DNA from: Marivita sp041725935
GTDB taxonomy: Bacteria > Pseudomonadota > Alphaproteobacteria > Rhodobacterales > Rhodobacteraceae
Length of the DNA stretch: 64,000 nt
Direction of reading: 5' to 3'
Assembly (NCBI GenBank): GCA_041725935.1
Contig: JBGRQD010000015.1
Span: forward strand, 28,183-92,182
In this document: one piece after another, positions 25,122 to 32,893 of the stretch
Position numbering within the stretch: position 1 is the first letter of the stretch
Layout of the letters: each line of letters starts with the position of its first letter
Notes under the pieces: generated by a model
What the model was told of the DNA's origin: nothing
The model's input: the letters and a program-made list of their open reading frames with translations, nothing else
Database searches by the model: none
Made by a program: the position numbers and the translations under genes

Positions 25122-25715
25122 TCAGATCGGTTTGCGTGCATTCATCGCGGCGGTGATCGTGCCTTCGTCGAGATAGTCCAATTCGCCGCCAATCGGCACA
25201 CCTTGGGCCAGAGAGGTCATGGTCACCCGACCCTCAAGCTGATCGGCGATGTAATGCGCCGTGGTCTGCCCGTCGATCGTCGCGTTGAGCGCGAGGATCA
25301 ACTCGGTGATCTCTTCGCTGCCGATCCGCGCCGACAGTTTGGGAATGCGCAACTCCTCCGGCCCCACCTGGTCCAGTGCCGACAGCGTGCCACCCAGTAC
25401 GTGATAACGGCCCTTGAACACGCCAGCGCGTTCCATCGCCCAAAGGTCGGACACATCCTCGACCACGCACAAAAGCCCGTTGTTGCGTTCGTTGTCCTGA
25501 CAGATGTTGCAGATATCCTGCGTGCCGATATTGCCACAGTTCAGGCATTCGCGCGCATCCTGCGCCACGCGGGTCATAAGTTCGGCCAGCGGCCCCAGAA
25601 GCAGCCCACGCTTGCGGATCATGTGCAGTACCGCACGCCGCGCCGACCGGGGGCCAAGCCCTGGCAAGCGCGCCATCATTGCAATAAGCGCTTCGATATC
25701 GCCGCCGTCACGCAT
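25122..25715 (-). CDS. recR: Recombination mediator protein RecR
   Basis: 197 residues, the usual length. N-terminal helix-hairpin-helix LPGLGPRSARRAVLH, C4 zinc motif (CLNCGNIGTQDICNIC), then the Toprim domain with CVVEDVSDLWAMERAG and the C-terminal Walker-like region. RecR with RecO loads RecA at gaps. It lies downstream of dnaX and ybaB, the common order dnaX-ybaB-recR, but with an extra small gene between dnaX and ybaB and a palindromic repeat before recR. Confidence 0.96.
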   Translation of the reverse strand: MRDGGDIEALIAMMARLPGLGPRSARRAVLHMIRKRGLLLGPLAELMTRVAQDARECLNCGNIGTQDICNICQDNERNNGLLCVVEDVSDLWAMERAGVFKGRYHVLGGTLSALDQVGPEELRIPKLSARIGSEEITELILALNATIDGQTTAHYIADQLEGRVTMTSLAQGVPIGGELDYLDEGTITAAMNARKPI

Positions 25716-25740
25716 CTTTAGCCCTGAACCTGCAAAAATC

Positions 25741-25808
25741 CGTCACCCTCGGGCTTGACCCGAGGACCTCTTGCCAGGCAGACCCTCGGGGCAAGCCCGA
25801 GGATGACG
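25741..25808. repeat. Extragenic palindromic repeat between ybaB and recR
   Basis: Outer arms CGTCACCCTCGGGCTTG (25741-25757) and CAAGCCCGAGGATGACG (25792-25808) are inverted with one mismatch. Inner CCTCGGG...CCCGAGG pairs occur in both halves. Elements of this kind (CGTCATCCTCGGGCTTGAC) are scattered in many alphaproteobacterial genomes. It probably forms mRNA structure inside the recR operon. Confidence 0.75.
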
Positions 25809-25824
25809 GGGGCAACATACATGC

Positions 25825-26169
25825 TCAAAACGGCAGGTTCATTCCCGGCGGCAGCCCCAGACCTTCGGTCAGCTTGGACATCTCTTCCTGCGCCTTGGCC
25901 TGTGCCTTCTGCTGCGCGTCCTTGATCGCGGCAAGGATCAGGTCCTCGACCACTTCCTTATCGTCGCCGTTGAAGATCGACGGGTCGATGTCCAGCCCGG
26001 TCAATTCGCCCTTGGCTGTCGCGGTCGCCTTGACCAGACCCGCGCCGCTTTCGCCTGTCACGGTCAGTGACGCGAGGTCTTCCTGCATCTGGGCCATCTT
26101 GCCCTGCATTTCCTGAGCGGCCTTCATCATCTTGGCCATGTCGCCCATCTGGCCCAAACCCTTGAACAT
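25825..26169 (-). CDS. YbaB/EbfC family nucleoid-associated protein
   Basis: 114 residues: GLGQMGDMAKMMKAAQEMQGKMAQMQEDL at the N-terminus, GLVKATATAKGELTGLDIDP in the middle and a helical AQQKAQAKAQEEMSKLT end. Dimeric DNA-binding protein of the nucleoid. Located between dnaX and recR as in most bacteria. It ends with PPGMNLPF, the usual family tail. Confidence 0.95.
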   Translation of the reverse strand: MFKGLGQMGDMAKMMKAAQEMQGKMAQMQEDLASLTVTGESGAGLVKATATAKGELTGLDIDPSIFNGDDKEVVEDLILAAIKDAQQKAQAKAQEEMSKLTEGLGLPPGMNLPF

Positions 26170-26184
26170 CTGTCTCTCCGTAGG

Positions 26185-26547
26185 TCAGCGCCCCTTGATC
26201 GGTGGCGCGGTGTAAAAGATCATCCCCACACATATTGCAGCGATGATGGCGATGAACAAGGCGGGCGACCCGATGCAGCCCTCGGCCATCGCCAATTCGC
26301 GCGAGGCGGGCGCCAGCATGGTCAGGAAGGTGACAAATGCTGTCCAGCCCAGCACCACCGCAAGCGATCCCCACTGGCTCTTGAACCGCAGCGCGGCAAC
26401 GGTGCCCAGCAACAGCACCAGCGCTGCGGGCGAGGAGGCCAGGAACATGGCCTCCTGCATCGCACTCACGGGCGCACCATCCCATCCGGGGCGCTGCAAG
26501 GTGCAATCCTGCGCCCATGCAACCCCCGGCAGGAGCGACAGGATCAC
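26185..26547 (-). CDS. Small uncharacterised membrane protein in the dnaX operon
   Basis: 120 residues if started at the GTG at 26547, which overlaps the dnaX stop by 4 bases (GTGA) and follows GAGGAGG; the ATG at 26568 is the alternative. The GTG start gives a signal-like N-terminus (ILSLLPGVAWA then QDC). Three hydrophobic helices follow. I recognise no family. Position between dnaX and ybaB is odd, since those two are normally adjacent. Confidence 0.65.
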   Translation of the reverse strand: MILSLLPGVAWAQDCTLQRPGWDGAPVSAMQEAMFLASSPAALVLLLGTVAALRFKSQWGSLAVVLGWTAFVTFLTMLAPASRELAMAEGCIGSPALFIAIIAAICVGMIFYTAPPIKGR

Positions 26548-28292
26548 TCCTCCTCGAACGGGTCCCATTCGTCTTCCACTTCGGGCAATGCCTCTGCTTC
26601 GGCCACGGCGGCCATCTGGTCGGGCGTTCGCACCTCTTCGATCACCGAACCGGGAAAGGCGTCCAGCACCGCTTTGACCAGCGGATGCGCCGCCGCCTGC
26701 GCCTTGATCGCGTTCTCGGCCGCGTCACGGGTTTCCACGATCGTCGGCGCGTCCGATCCGTTGACCAGCGTCACCGCCCAGCGATTGCCGGTCCAGCGTT
26801 GCAGTGCCCCGCCAAGCCTCTGCGCCAGATCGCCGGGCGCATTTTCGGTGGGGGTGAATTCAATCCGTCCGGGCTGATAGGCGGCAAGCCGCACGCAGCC
26901 TTCGACCTCGACCAGCAGCTTTACATCGCGGTTCGACCGGATCAGCTCGATCACGTGCTCAAAGCTCGGATAACGCGCCAGCGCCTGATCCATGGCAACG
27001 GCCACCGCAGCACCGCCATAGGACGCATGCGGGCCGGAGGAGGATGAATGCGTCGGGGCAGGGGTGCCCGTCGCCTGTGTCCGCGCCGCACCACCTGTGG
27101 CCATTCCGCCACCGGATGGTGGGGGCGGCGGAGGTGTGTCCTGCAACCGTTTCACAATGTCTTCGGGGCTGGGCAATTCGGACACATGGGTCATGCGGAT
27201 GATCGCCATTTCGGCGGCCATCATCGCGTTGGGCGCCTGCGCCACCTCGTCCAGCGCCTTGAGCAGCATCTGCCACAGGCGCGTCAGCGGCCGCATGCCC
27301 AGCGCATGGGCGAAATCCTGACCGCGCTGGCGTTCATCGGGGCTGATCGTCGGGTCCTCGGCGGCTTCGGGCGTGATCTTGACCACGGAAATCCAATGCG
27401 TGATTTCCGCCAGATCACGCAGCACCGCCATCGGATCGGCCCCGTCTGCATATTGCGCCGACAACTCGGTCAACGCGCCTGCCGCATCGCCTTTCATCAC
27501 CATGTCGAAGAGGTCGAGCACGCGGCCACGGTCGGCCAGACCCAGCATCGCGCGCACCTGTTCGGCGGTCGTTTCCCCCGCGCCATGGCTGATCGCCTGA
27601 TCCAGTAGCGAGGTCGCATCGCGCGCCGATCCTTCGGCAGCCCGCGTGATCAAGGCCAGCGCGTCATCCGTGATCTCGGCGCTTTCGCGCGCGGCGATCT
27701 TGCGCAGCAGGGTGATCATCATCTCCGGTTCGATCCGTCGCAGATCGAACCGCTGGCAGCGCGACAGGACCGTGACCGGAACCTTGCGGATCTCGGTTGT
27801 GGCAAAGATGAACTTCACATGCGCGGGCGGCTCCTCGAGCGTCTTGAGCAGCGCGTTGAACGCGTTGGTCGACAGCATGTGAACTTCGTCGATGATGTAG
27901 ATCTTGTAGCGCGCCGACGCGGCCCGGTAATGCACGCTGTCGATGATTTCGCGAATGTCGCCGACCCCGGTGCGCGAGGCGGCGTCCATCTCCATCACGT
28001 CGACATGACGACCTTCCATGATCGCCACGCAATGTTCGCACTGGCCACAGGGATCGGTCGTCGGCCCGCCGGTGCCATCCGGCCCGATGCAGTTCAGGCC
28101 TTTGGCGATGATCCGGGCGGTGGTGGTTTTGCCGATGCCGCGAATCCCCGTCATCACAAAGGCCTGCGCGATACGATCGGCGGCAAACGCGTTCTTGAGC
28201 GTGCGAACCATCGCCTCTTGCCCGACCAGATCGGCAAAGGTCTCGGGGCGATACTTGCGGGCAAGCACCTGATAGGGGGTCGCGTCAGTCAT
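26544..28292 (-). CDS. dnaX: DNA polymerase III subunit gamma/tau
   Basis: 582 residues from MTDATPYQVLARKYRP at 28292; an upstream in-frame extension is not family-like. Walker A GIRGIGKTT is at residues 49-57, the zinc module around CGQCEHC near 80, Walker B IIDEVHML and sensor FATTEIRKVPVTVLSRCQRF. A Pro/Gly/Ser-rich linker near 395-440 leads to the tau C-terminal domain. It is the clamp-loader motor and links polymerases at the fork. First gene of dnaX-(small membrane gene)-ybaB-recR. Confidence 0.97.
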   Translation of the reverse strand: MTDATPYQVLARKYRPETFADLVGQEAMVRTLKNAFAADRIAQAFVMTGIRGIGKTTTARIIAKGLNCIGPDGTGGPTTDPCGQCEHCVAIMEGRHVDVMEMDAASRTGVGDIREIIDSVHYRAASARYKIYIIDEVHMLSTNAFNALLKTLEEPPAHVKFIFATTEIRKVPVTVLSRCQRFDLRRIEPEMMITLLRKIAARESAEITDDALALITRAAEGSARDATSLLDQAISHGAGETTAEQVRAMLGLADRGRVLDLFDMVMKGDAAGALTELSAQYADGADPMAVLRDLAEITHWISVVKITPEAAEDPTISPDERQRGQDFAHALGMRPLTRLWQMLLKALDEVAQAPNAMMAAEMAIIRMTHVSELPSPEDIVKRLQDTPPPPPPSGGGMATGGAARTQATGTPAPTHSSSSGPHASYGGAAVAVAMDQALARYPSFEHVIELIRSNRDVKLLVEVEGCVRLAAYQPGRIEFTPTENAPGDLAQRLGGALQRWTGNRWAVTLVNGSDAPTIVETRDAAENAIKAQAAAHPLVKAVLDAFPGSVIEEVRTPDQMAAVAEAEALPEVEDEWDPFEEE

Positions 28293-28368
28293 CCGGGCAT
28301 CCTTGGTTGCCGCCGAACCTAAGCGGTGGTTGCGTTCTCGTCCACCACTTGCGCGGCAGTTTTGCGCG

Positions 28369-29262
28369 TCATCCGTTCCAGCGCACCGATCCGGCCTCGG
28401 ACACGTCATAACCCCTCAGAGCAGCCGCGTGGCTAACAAAGCCATCTGAGCGCAGAAAGGCGATGAAGCGCTGCATAGGTGGTTCGAAATAGGCGCGTCG
28501 GCTGACCAGAAGGTCGAAATTTTCCTCGATCAGCGGAACGAAGCCCAAGTGGTGCTGCGCCGCAAGCGCCTCGAGGCCGAAGGTCGCGTCCGACGTCCCC
28601 GTCGCCACGTCAAGAACCGCATCTGACTCGCTGCGCGCCACGGGGCGCATGCGGATCGTGTCGGGCAGGATATCGGCTTCGCGCAGAAGGTGATCGAACA
28701 GTGTGCGTGTGCCCGCACCGGGCTGACGGGGTGTCATGGTGCGGCCCGCAAGATCGGCAATGTTGCTGATCTGGGTCTCCAGCCCCGGCTTGACCACCAG
28801 ACCGCGCCGCCGCTTGGCAAAGCCCAGCAGCACCGCCGACACACCGGACACCGCCGCCTCGACAGCCGCCACGTTCCATGTACCCGCATCCGCGTCGAAC
28901 ATGTGCAGCCCCGCCGCAACCCCTTCGCGGGCGGCAAACCGGTCGAGCCCGTCCTGCGATCCGTCAAAGAAGGTGGCGATACCGCATTCCGATTGCCGCA
29001 AGGCCCAGTCCAGCAAGGGGTCATGGCTGCCCAGAAACACCGCCGGACGCGCGGCATGGCCCTGCGCCGATCCGGTCTGACCACGCTCCAGCCAACGCCG
29101 CACAGCCTGTTCGGGAAACAGAAGCTTCCCGGTCACCTTTGAACAGGGCACGGCACCAGTTGCCGCAAGATCATAGACCTTGCGTTCCTTGATCCGCAAA
29201 AGCGCCGCAAGTTCGGGAACCGTCAGGTAGCGTTCGGTCGGGGATGTGTCTGTGTTCATCAT
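28369..29262 (-). CDS. HTH regulator with periplasmic-binding-protein-like domain
   Basis: 297 residues from the MM start at 29262/29259. N-terminal excisionase-type helix-turn-helix (YLTVPELAALLRIKERKVYDLAATG, SKVTGKLLFPEQAVRRWLE). From about residue 70 on it has a PBP-like domain of the type seen in molybdate-related and other ligand-sensing regulators, with GRTMTPRQPGAGTRTLFDHLL as the ligand-site region. Divergent from a TrmO-like gene across a 147-base gap, which suggests it may regulate that gene. Ligand not known. Confidence 0.83.
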   Translation of the reverse strand: MMNTDTSPTERYLTVPELAALLRIKERKVYDLAATGAVPCSKVTGKLLFPEQAVRRWLERGQTGSAQGHAARPAVFLGSHDPLLDWALRQSECGIATFFDGSQDGLDRFAAREGVAAGLHMFDADAGTWNVAAVEAAVSGVSAVLLGFAKRRRGLVVKPGLETQISNIADLAGRTMTPRQPGAGTRTLFDHLLREADILPDTIRMRPVARSESDAVLDVATGTSDATFGLEALAAQHHLGFVPLIEENFDLLVSRRAYFEPPMQRFIAFLRSDGFVSHAAALRGYDVSEAGSVRWNG

Positions 29263-29409
29263 GGCGCGGCAACTATGGAGGACAGTCCGGCGCGCGGCAA
29301 GACGCACAAAACGCCCCAAGCGCCGGGGAACTTCGGTGCTGGTCATCGCGGCCAAACTTTGCATTCTGGTCCAGCAAACCATGACAGTGACATGCCGCCA
29401 GGGAGCGTT

Positions 29410-29901
29410 ATGACCGATTCACCTTCGACCGACCTGCGCGACGGCGAGATCGCCGTCGACCAAACCCGACCCGCCGATGCGACCGTACAGTTCATCGGGG
29501 TGATCCGTACGCCTTTTACGACGCGCGACATGTGCCCGCGTCAGGGCAAGCCGGATGGTCCCGATTGCCGACTGGAAGTGCATCCCGACTGGGCACCTGC
29601 GCTCAAGGGCATCACCGCGTTCGACTATCTCGATGTGCTCTATTGGCTGCACGAGTCCCGGCGCGACCTTGTGTTGCAAAGCCCGCGTGGTGACGGCGAA
29701 ACGACGGGCACCTTTGCGCTGCGGTCCCCGGTCCGGCCCAATCCGATCGGGGTGTCGCGCGTGCGGCTGATCCGGCAGGAGGGCAATGCCCTGATCGTCA
29801 AAGGGTTGGATTGCCTCGACAAAACACCGTTGATTGACATCAAGCCAGAGCTTTGTGCCTATACGCCGCAAGCGCCCCACAAGAACGCAGACGAGACCTG
29901 A
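29410..29901 (+). CDS. TrmO/TsaA-like SAM-dependent methyltransferase (UPF0066)
   Basis: 163 residues from the ATG at 29410 with GGGAGCG upstream. The family core is clear: FIGVIRTPF, ITAFDYLDVLYWLHESRRD, and FALRSPVRPNPIGVSRVRLIRQEGNALIVKGLDCLDKTPLIDIKP. In E. coli TrmO methylates N6-threonylcarbamoyl-adenosine 37 of a tRNA. This one is shorter, lacks the long C-terminal domain, and lies opposite a PBP-type regulator, so a different substrate is possible. Confidence 0.85.
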   Translation: MTDSPSTDLRDGEIAVDQTRPADATVQFIGVIRTPFTTRDMCPRQGKPDGPDCRLEVHPDWAPALKGITAFDYLDVLYWLHESRRDLVLQSPRGDGETTGTFALRSPVRPNPIGVSRVRLIRQEGNALIVKGLDCLDKTPLIDIKPELCAYTPQAPHKNADET

Positions 29902-30017
29902 CAGTGGCAAAATGCCTCGGTTTCGGGCGCGCGGTTTCGTGAACAGGCGCAAAAGAGAAGTAGGCGGATTGCGTCGCATCGGTTAGAACGTCGCAACGCA
30001 GTTAAAAAAGCAGGCCT

Positions 30018-31046
30018 ATGTCCGAGCAGTTTACCATCACCGGGCATCCGCCCGTTTCTTCCGACGCCAAAGATTGGGTAAAAGTTCTCGCCAAGTACCG
30101 TGAACCGAATCCAATGCGCAGCTCCTTCGAACTCGCCGTTACAGTGGCGCCCTTCGTGGCGCTCTGGGCCGCCGCATGGTGGGCCATGGGCGTGAGCTAT
30201 TGGCTGACCTTCGCCCTCTCATGCGTGAACGCGGCCTTCGTGCTGCGTCTGTTCATCATCCAGCATGATTGCGGCCACGGGTCGTTCTACAACAACCGCA
30301 CCCTCAGTGACTGGCTGGGGCGCATCCTGGGTGTTCTGACGCTCACGCCGTACGACGTGTGGCGCCGCACCCATTCGATCCACCACAGCGCCCACGGCAA
30401 TCTGGACCGTCGCGGCATCGGCGATGTGCACACGATGACCGTTGCCGAATACAAGGCGCTGTCACCGTGGAACAAGCTGATGTACCGGCTTTACCGCCAT
30501 CCGATCATCCTGTTCGGGCTGGGGCCGTTCTACCTGTTTTTCGTGCAGAACCGGTTGCCGCTGGGGCTGATGTCTCATGCGCGGTACTGGGCCAGTGCGA
30601 TGGGAACCAACGTGGCCATCCTCGTGACCCTGATGGTGATGCTCTATTTCGGCGGGCTGATGCCCATCCTTCTGATCTTCCTGCCCTCCACGCTGCTGGC
30701 CGCCACCGCCGGCGTCTGGTTGTTCTACGTTCAACACCAGTTCGAGACTACGCTTTGGGATGATGAGGAAAGCTGGCAGTTGCACGATGCGGCTTTGCAC
30801 GGCAGCTCGCATTACGTATTGCCCCCTGTGCTGCAATGGCTCAGCGGCAATATCGGCATCCACCATGTGCATCATCTTTACAGCCGCATCCCGTTCTACC
30901 GGCTGACCGAGGTGCTGCGCGATCATGGTACCCTGAGCGAGATGAACCGGATGACCATCCGCGAAAGTCTGGCAAATGCGCGTCTGCACCTTTGGGACGA
31001 AGGTTCGCGCAGGCTGCTGTCGTTCCGTCAGGCGCGGGCGCTCTGA
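30018..31046 (+). CDS. Fatty acid desaturase (acyl-lipid, membrane di-iron)
   Basis: 342 residues with the three histidine boxes of integral-membrane desaturases: HDCGHG (about 83), HSIHH (about 119) and HHVHH (about 278). Four membrane helices in two pairs. It introduces a cis double bond into membrane lipid acyl chains using O2. Resembles the delta-12/omega-3 group, but position specificity is not readable. Single gene, followed by a GTAGGCCGGGC hairpin and a bidirectional terminator. Confidence 0.9.
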   Translation: MSEQFTITGHPPVSSDAKDWVKVLAKYREPNPMRSSFELAVTVAPFVALWAAAWWAMGVSYWLTFALSCVNAAFVLRLFIIQHDCGHGSFYNNRTLSDWLGRILGVLTLTPYDVWRRTHSIHHSAHGNLDRRGIGDVHTMTVAEYKALSPWNKLMYRLYRHPIILFGLGPFYLFFVQNRLPLGLMSHARYWASAMGTNVAILVTLMVMLYFGGLMPILLIFLPSTLLAATAGVWLFYVQHQFETTLWDDEESWQLHDAALHGSSHYVLPPVLQWLSGNIGIHHVHHLYSRIPFYRLTEVLRDHGTLSEMNRMTIRESLANARLHLWDEGSRRLLSFRQARAL

Positions 31047-31058
31047 ACCACGCGTAGG

Positions 31059-31076
31059 CCGGGCGTCAGCCCGGCG
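31059..31076 (+). repeat. GCCGGGC hairpin after desaturase gene
   Basis: GCCGGGC (31059-31065), loop GTCA, GCCCGGC (31070-31076), preceded by CGTAG. Same sequence class as hairpins at 1114 and 40332, always just after a plus-strand gene. Confidence 0.55.
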
Positions 31077-31104
31077 GCATTCCGACACAGACCACCGCAA
31101 ACAA

Positions 31105-31132
31105 AAAGGCCGCCCCGAAAGGCGGCCTTTTC
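31105..31132. terminator. Bidirectional terminator between desaturase and rpsI
   Basis: AAAAGGCCGCC (31105-31115) pairs with GGCGGCCTTTT (31122-31132). A-rich on one side and T-rich on the other, so it can serve both converging genes. Confidence 0.85.
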
Positions 31133-31152
31133 TGTATTCTGTATCCAGCGGA

Positions 31153-31641
31153 TCAACGCTTGGAGAACTGGAAGCTCTTGCGGGCCTTGGCGCGACCGAA
31201 CTTCTTGCGTTCCACCACGCGGCTGTCGCGTGTGAGGAAGCCTGCCGCCTTGAGCGCACCGCGCAGGGACGGATCATAAAGCTGCAGGGCCTTGGAGATG
31301 CCGTGCTTGACCGCACCGGCCTGACCGGACAGACCGCCGCCCTTGACCGTTGCCATCACGTCGAACTGATCTTCGGTGCCCGAGATGGTGAAGGGCTGAC
31401 GCAGGATCATCTGCAGAACCGGACGCGCGAAATAGGCGTTCATTTCCTTGCCGTTCACGCTGACCTTGCCGGAGCCCGGCTTGATCCAGACGCGGGCAAC
31501 CGCGTCTTTCCGCTTGCCGGTGGCGTAGGAGCGACCCAGCGCATCACGCTGCGGCTCACGCGGGATTTCAACCACTTCCGGCGCGGCTTCGAGGCCTGCG
31601 GCGGTGTTCAGCTCTTCGAGAGAATTGAGTTGCTCAGCCAT
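31153..31641 (-). CDS. rpsI: 30S ribosomal protein S9
   Basis: 162 residues with a roughly 30-residue N-terminal extension usual in alphaproteobacteria, then GRSYATGKRKDAVARVWIKPG and the basic C-terminal tail ending KKFGRAKARKSFQFSKR. The tail reaches the P-site tRNA in the ribosome. Starts within the rplM stop (TAATG), so it is translationally coupled to L13, the conserved order. Confidence 0.98.
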   Translation of the reverse strand: MAEQLNSLEELNTAAGLEAAPEVVEIPREPQRDALGRSYATGKRKDAVARVWIKPGSGKVSVNGKEMNAYFARPVLQMILRQPFTISGTEDQFDVMATVKGGGLSGQAGAVKHGISKALQLYDPSLRGALKAAGFLTRDSRVVERKKFGRAKARKSFQFSKR

Positions 31642-32105
31642 TATTTCGCCGTCCGGGTGTTTTTGGAGTTCATGGATTTCACATCCAGCACTTCGGGGCT
31701 CTGGGCCTCGTGCGGATGGTCGGTGCCAGCATAGACGCGCAGGTTGGTCATCACCTTGCGGGACAGGCGGTTGCCCGGAAGCATCCGCTGGACCGCTTTC
31801 TGGACGACGCGCTCGGGATGTGCACCATCGAGGATCTGCTGCTTGGTGCGGGACTTGATGCCGCCCGGATAACCGGTGTGCCAGTAGAAGTTCTCGTGAC
31901 GCTTGTTGCCGGTCATCTGGATTTTGTCCGCGTTGATCACGATGACATTGTCACCCATGTCCATGTGCGGAGTGAACGACGGCTTGTGCTTGCCGCGCAG
32001 GCGGGTGGCGACGATCGACGCAAGACGGCCCAGAACGATGCCTTCGGCGTCGATCAGGATCCATTTCTTGTCAATGTCTGCCGGTGTTGCAGAAAAGGTT
32101 TTCAT
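31641..32105 (-). CDS. rplM: 50S ribosomal protein L13
   Basis: 154 residues from the ATG at 32105. Contains KKWILIDAEGIVLGRLASIVATRLRGKHK and GDNVIVINADKIQMTGNK, followed by YWHTGYPGGIK, all L13 signatures. First gene of the rplM-rpsI operon. In other bacteria L13 represses its own mRNA; the leader here is about 60 bases from the promoter at 32173. Confidence 0.98.
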   Translation of the reverse strand: MKTFSATPADIDKKWILIDAEGIVLGRLASIVATRLRGKHKPSFTPHMDMGDNVIVINADKIQMTGNKRHENFYWHTGYPGGIKSRTKQQILDGAHPERVVQKAVQRMLPGNRLSRKVMTNLRVYAGTDHPHEAQSPEVLDVKSMNSKNTRTAK

Positions 32106-32172
32106 CGTGGGATGTCCCTGACGTTGGATTGGTAAGGCAGGGTGCATGCACCCCGTATATTCCGATGGGCGG

Positions 32173-32200
32173 GTTATAAGGATTGCCAAACCCCAGTCAA
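32173..32200 (-). promoter_or_regulatory. Promoter of rplM-rpsI
   Basis: Minus strand: -35 TTGACT (32200-32195), 16-base spacer, -10 TATAAC (32178-32173). Very close to the sigma-70 consensus. Predicted start near 32166, about 60 bases before rplM. Confidence 0.75.
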
Positions 32201-32280
32201 GCGGCAGTTGTTCTGATTAAACTTGCAAAATCAGTGCCTTGAAAATAAGGTATTATTATACCCCACTATTTTCTCCGGTT

Positions 32281-32805
32281 TCAGACCTTGTCCAGCTCCA
32301 GCTTGCGGTAGACGAGGTATTTCTCGAACGCGGCGGGGTTCGCTTGCCCGTCATAGCGGGGTGTTTCGCTGAATCCCAGCCGGTCATAGAGCGCCAGCAT
32401 CGAGCTGTTGCCCCGGACCGTATCGGCAAGGATGGTCGTGGCGCCCATTTCGCGGGCTTTTTCGATCCGCATCTCGATCATGCGACGGCCCAACCCATAG
32501 CCGCGAGCGATGTCGCGCACGAAAAGGCGTTTCAACTCCGCCCTGTGATCGTCAATCATACGCACGAAGGCGCACCCAAGAAGATAGCCGGAGCTGTCCC
32601 GCGCCAGAAGAACACCGCCATTCGGCGGCATGAAGTCATCAATGACATCCAGACTGGATTTCACATGGTCATCAACCGACAGGCTGGGGCCACCAACGGC
32701 CATCAGCCGCTCGAGAATCTGGGCGTAATATTCGGTCAGGATATCGGACACTTCGTCGAGATCAGGCCGCGTTTCGACGAAGGCCAAGCTGATGTCTAAA
32801 CCCAT
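32281..32805 (-). CDS. GNAT-family N-acetyltransferase
   Basis: 174 residues. Core motif A region LKRLFVRDIARGYGLGRRMIE carries the R-x-x-G-x-G/A acetyl-CoA loop; LYDRLGFSETPRY is motif B. The first 40 residues are an unusual family extension. Cytoplasmic; acceptor unknown. Stands alone between the ribosomal operon promoter and the MocR gene, with AT-rich sequence downstream. Confidence 0.88.
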   Translation of the reverse strand: MGLDISLAFVETRPDLDEVSDILTEYYAQILERLMAVGGPSLSVDDHVKSSLDVIDDFMPPNGGVLLARDSSGYLLGCAFVRMIDDHRAELKRLFVRDIARGYGLGRRMIEMRIEKAREMGATTILADTVRGNSSMLALYDRLGFSETPRYDGQANPAAFEKYLVYRKLELDKV

Positions 32806-32893
32806 TTAACTCTCATGTAAGGTGAGTCGCGCACCGCAGCCTAGCGCCCGATTTGGTGGCATGCGACCGTTTTCTGATCATTCCAGCGCCAAA

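Noticed and set aside
26544..28292. Programmed frameshift in dnaX giving gamma
   Set aside because: No A-run slippery sequence was noticed and the frame is continuous.
28293..28368. SRP (4.5S) RNA gene upstream of dnaX
   Set aside because: The conserved GGAAGGAAGCAGC-type core was not found on either strand.
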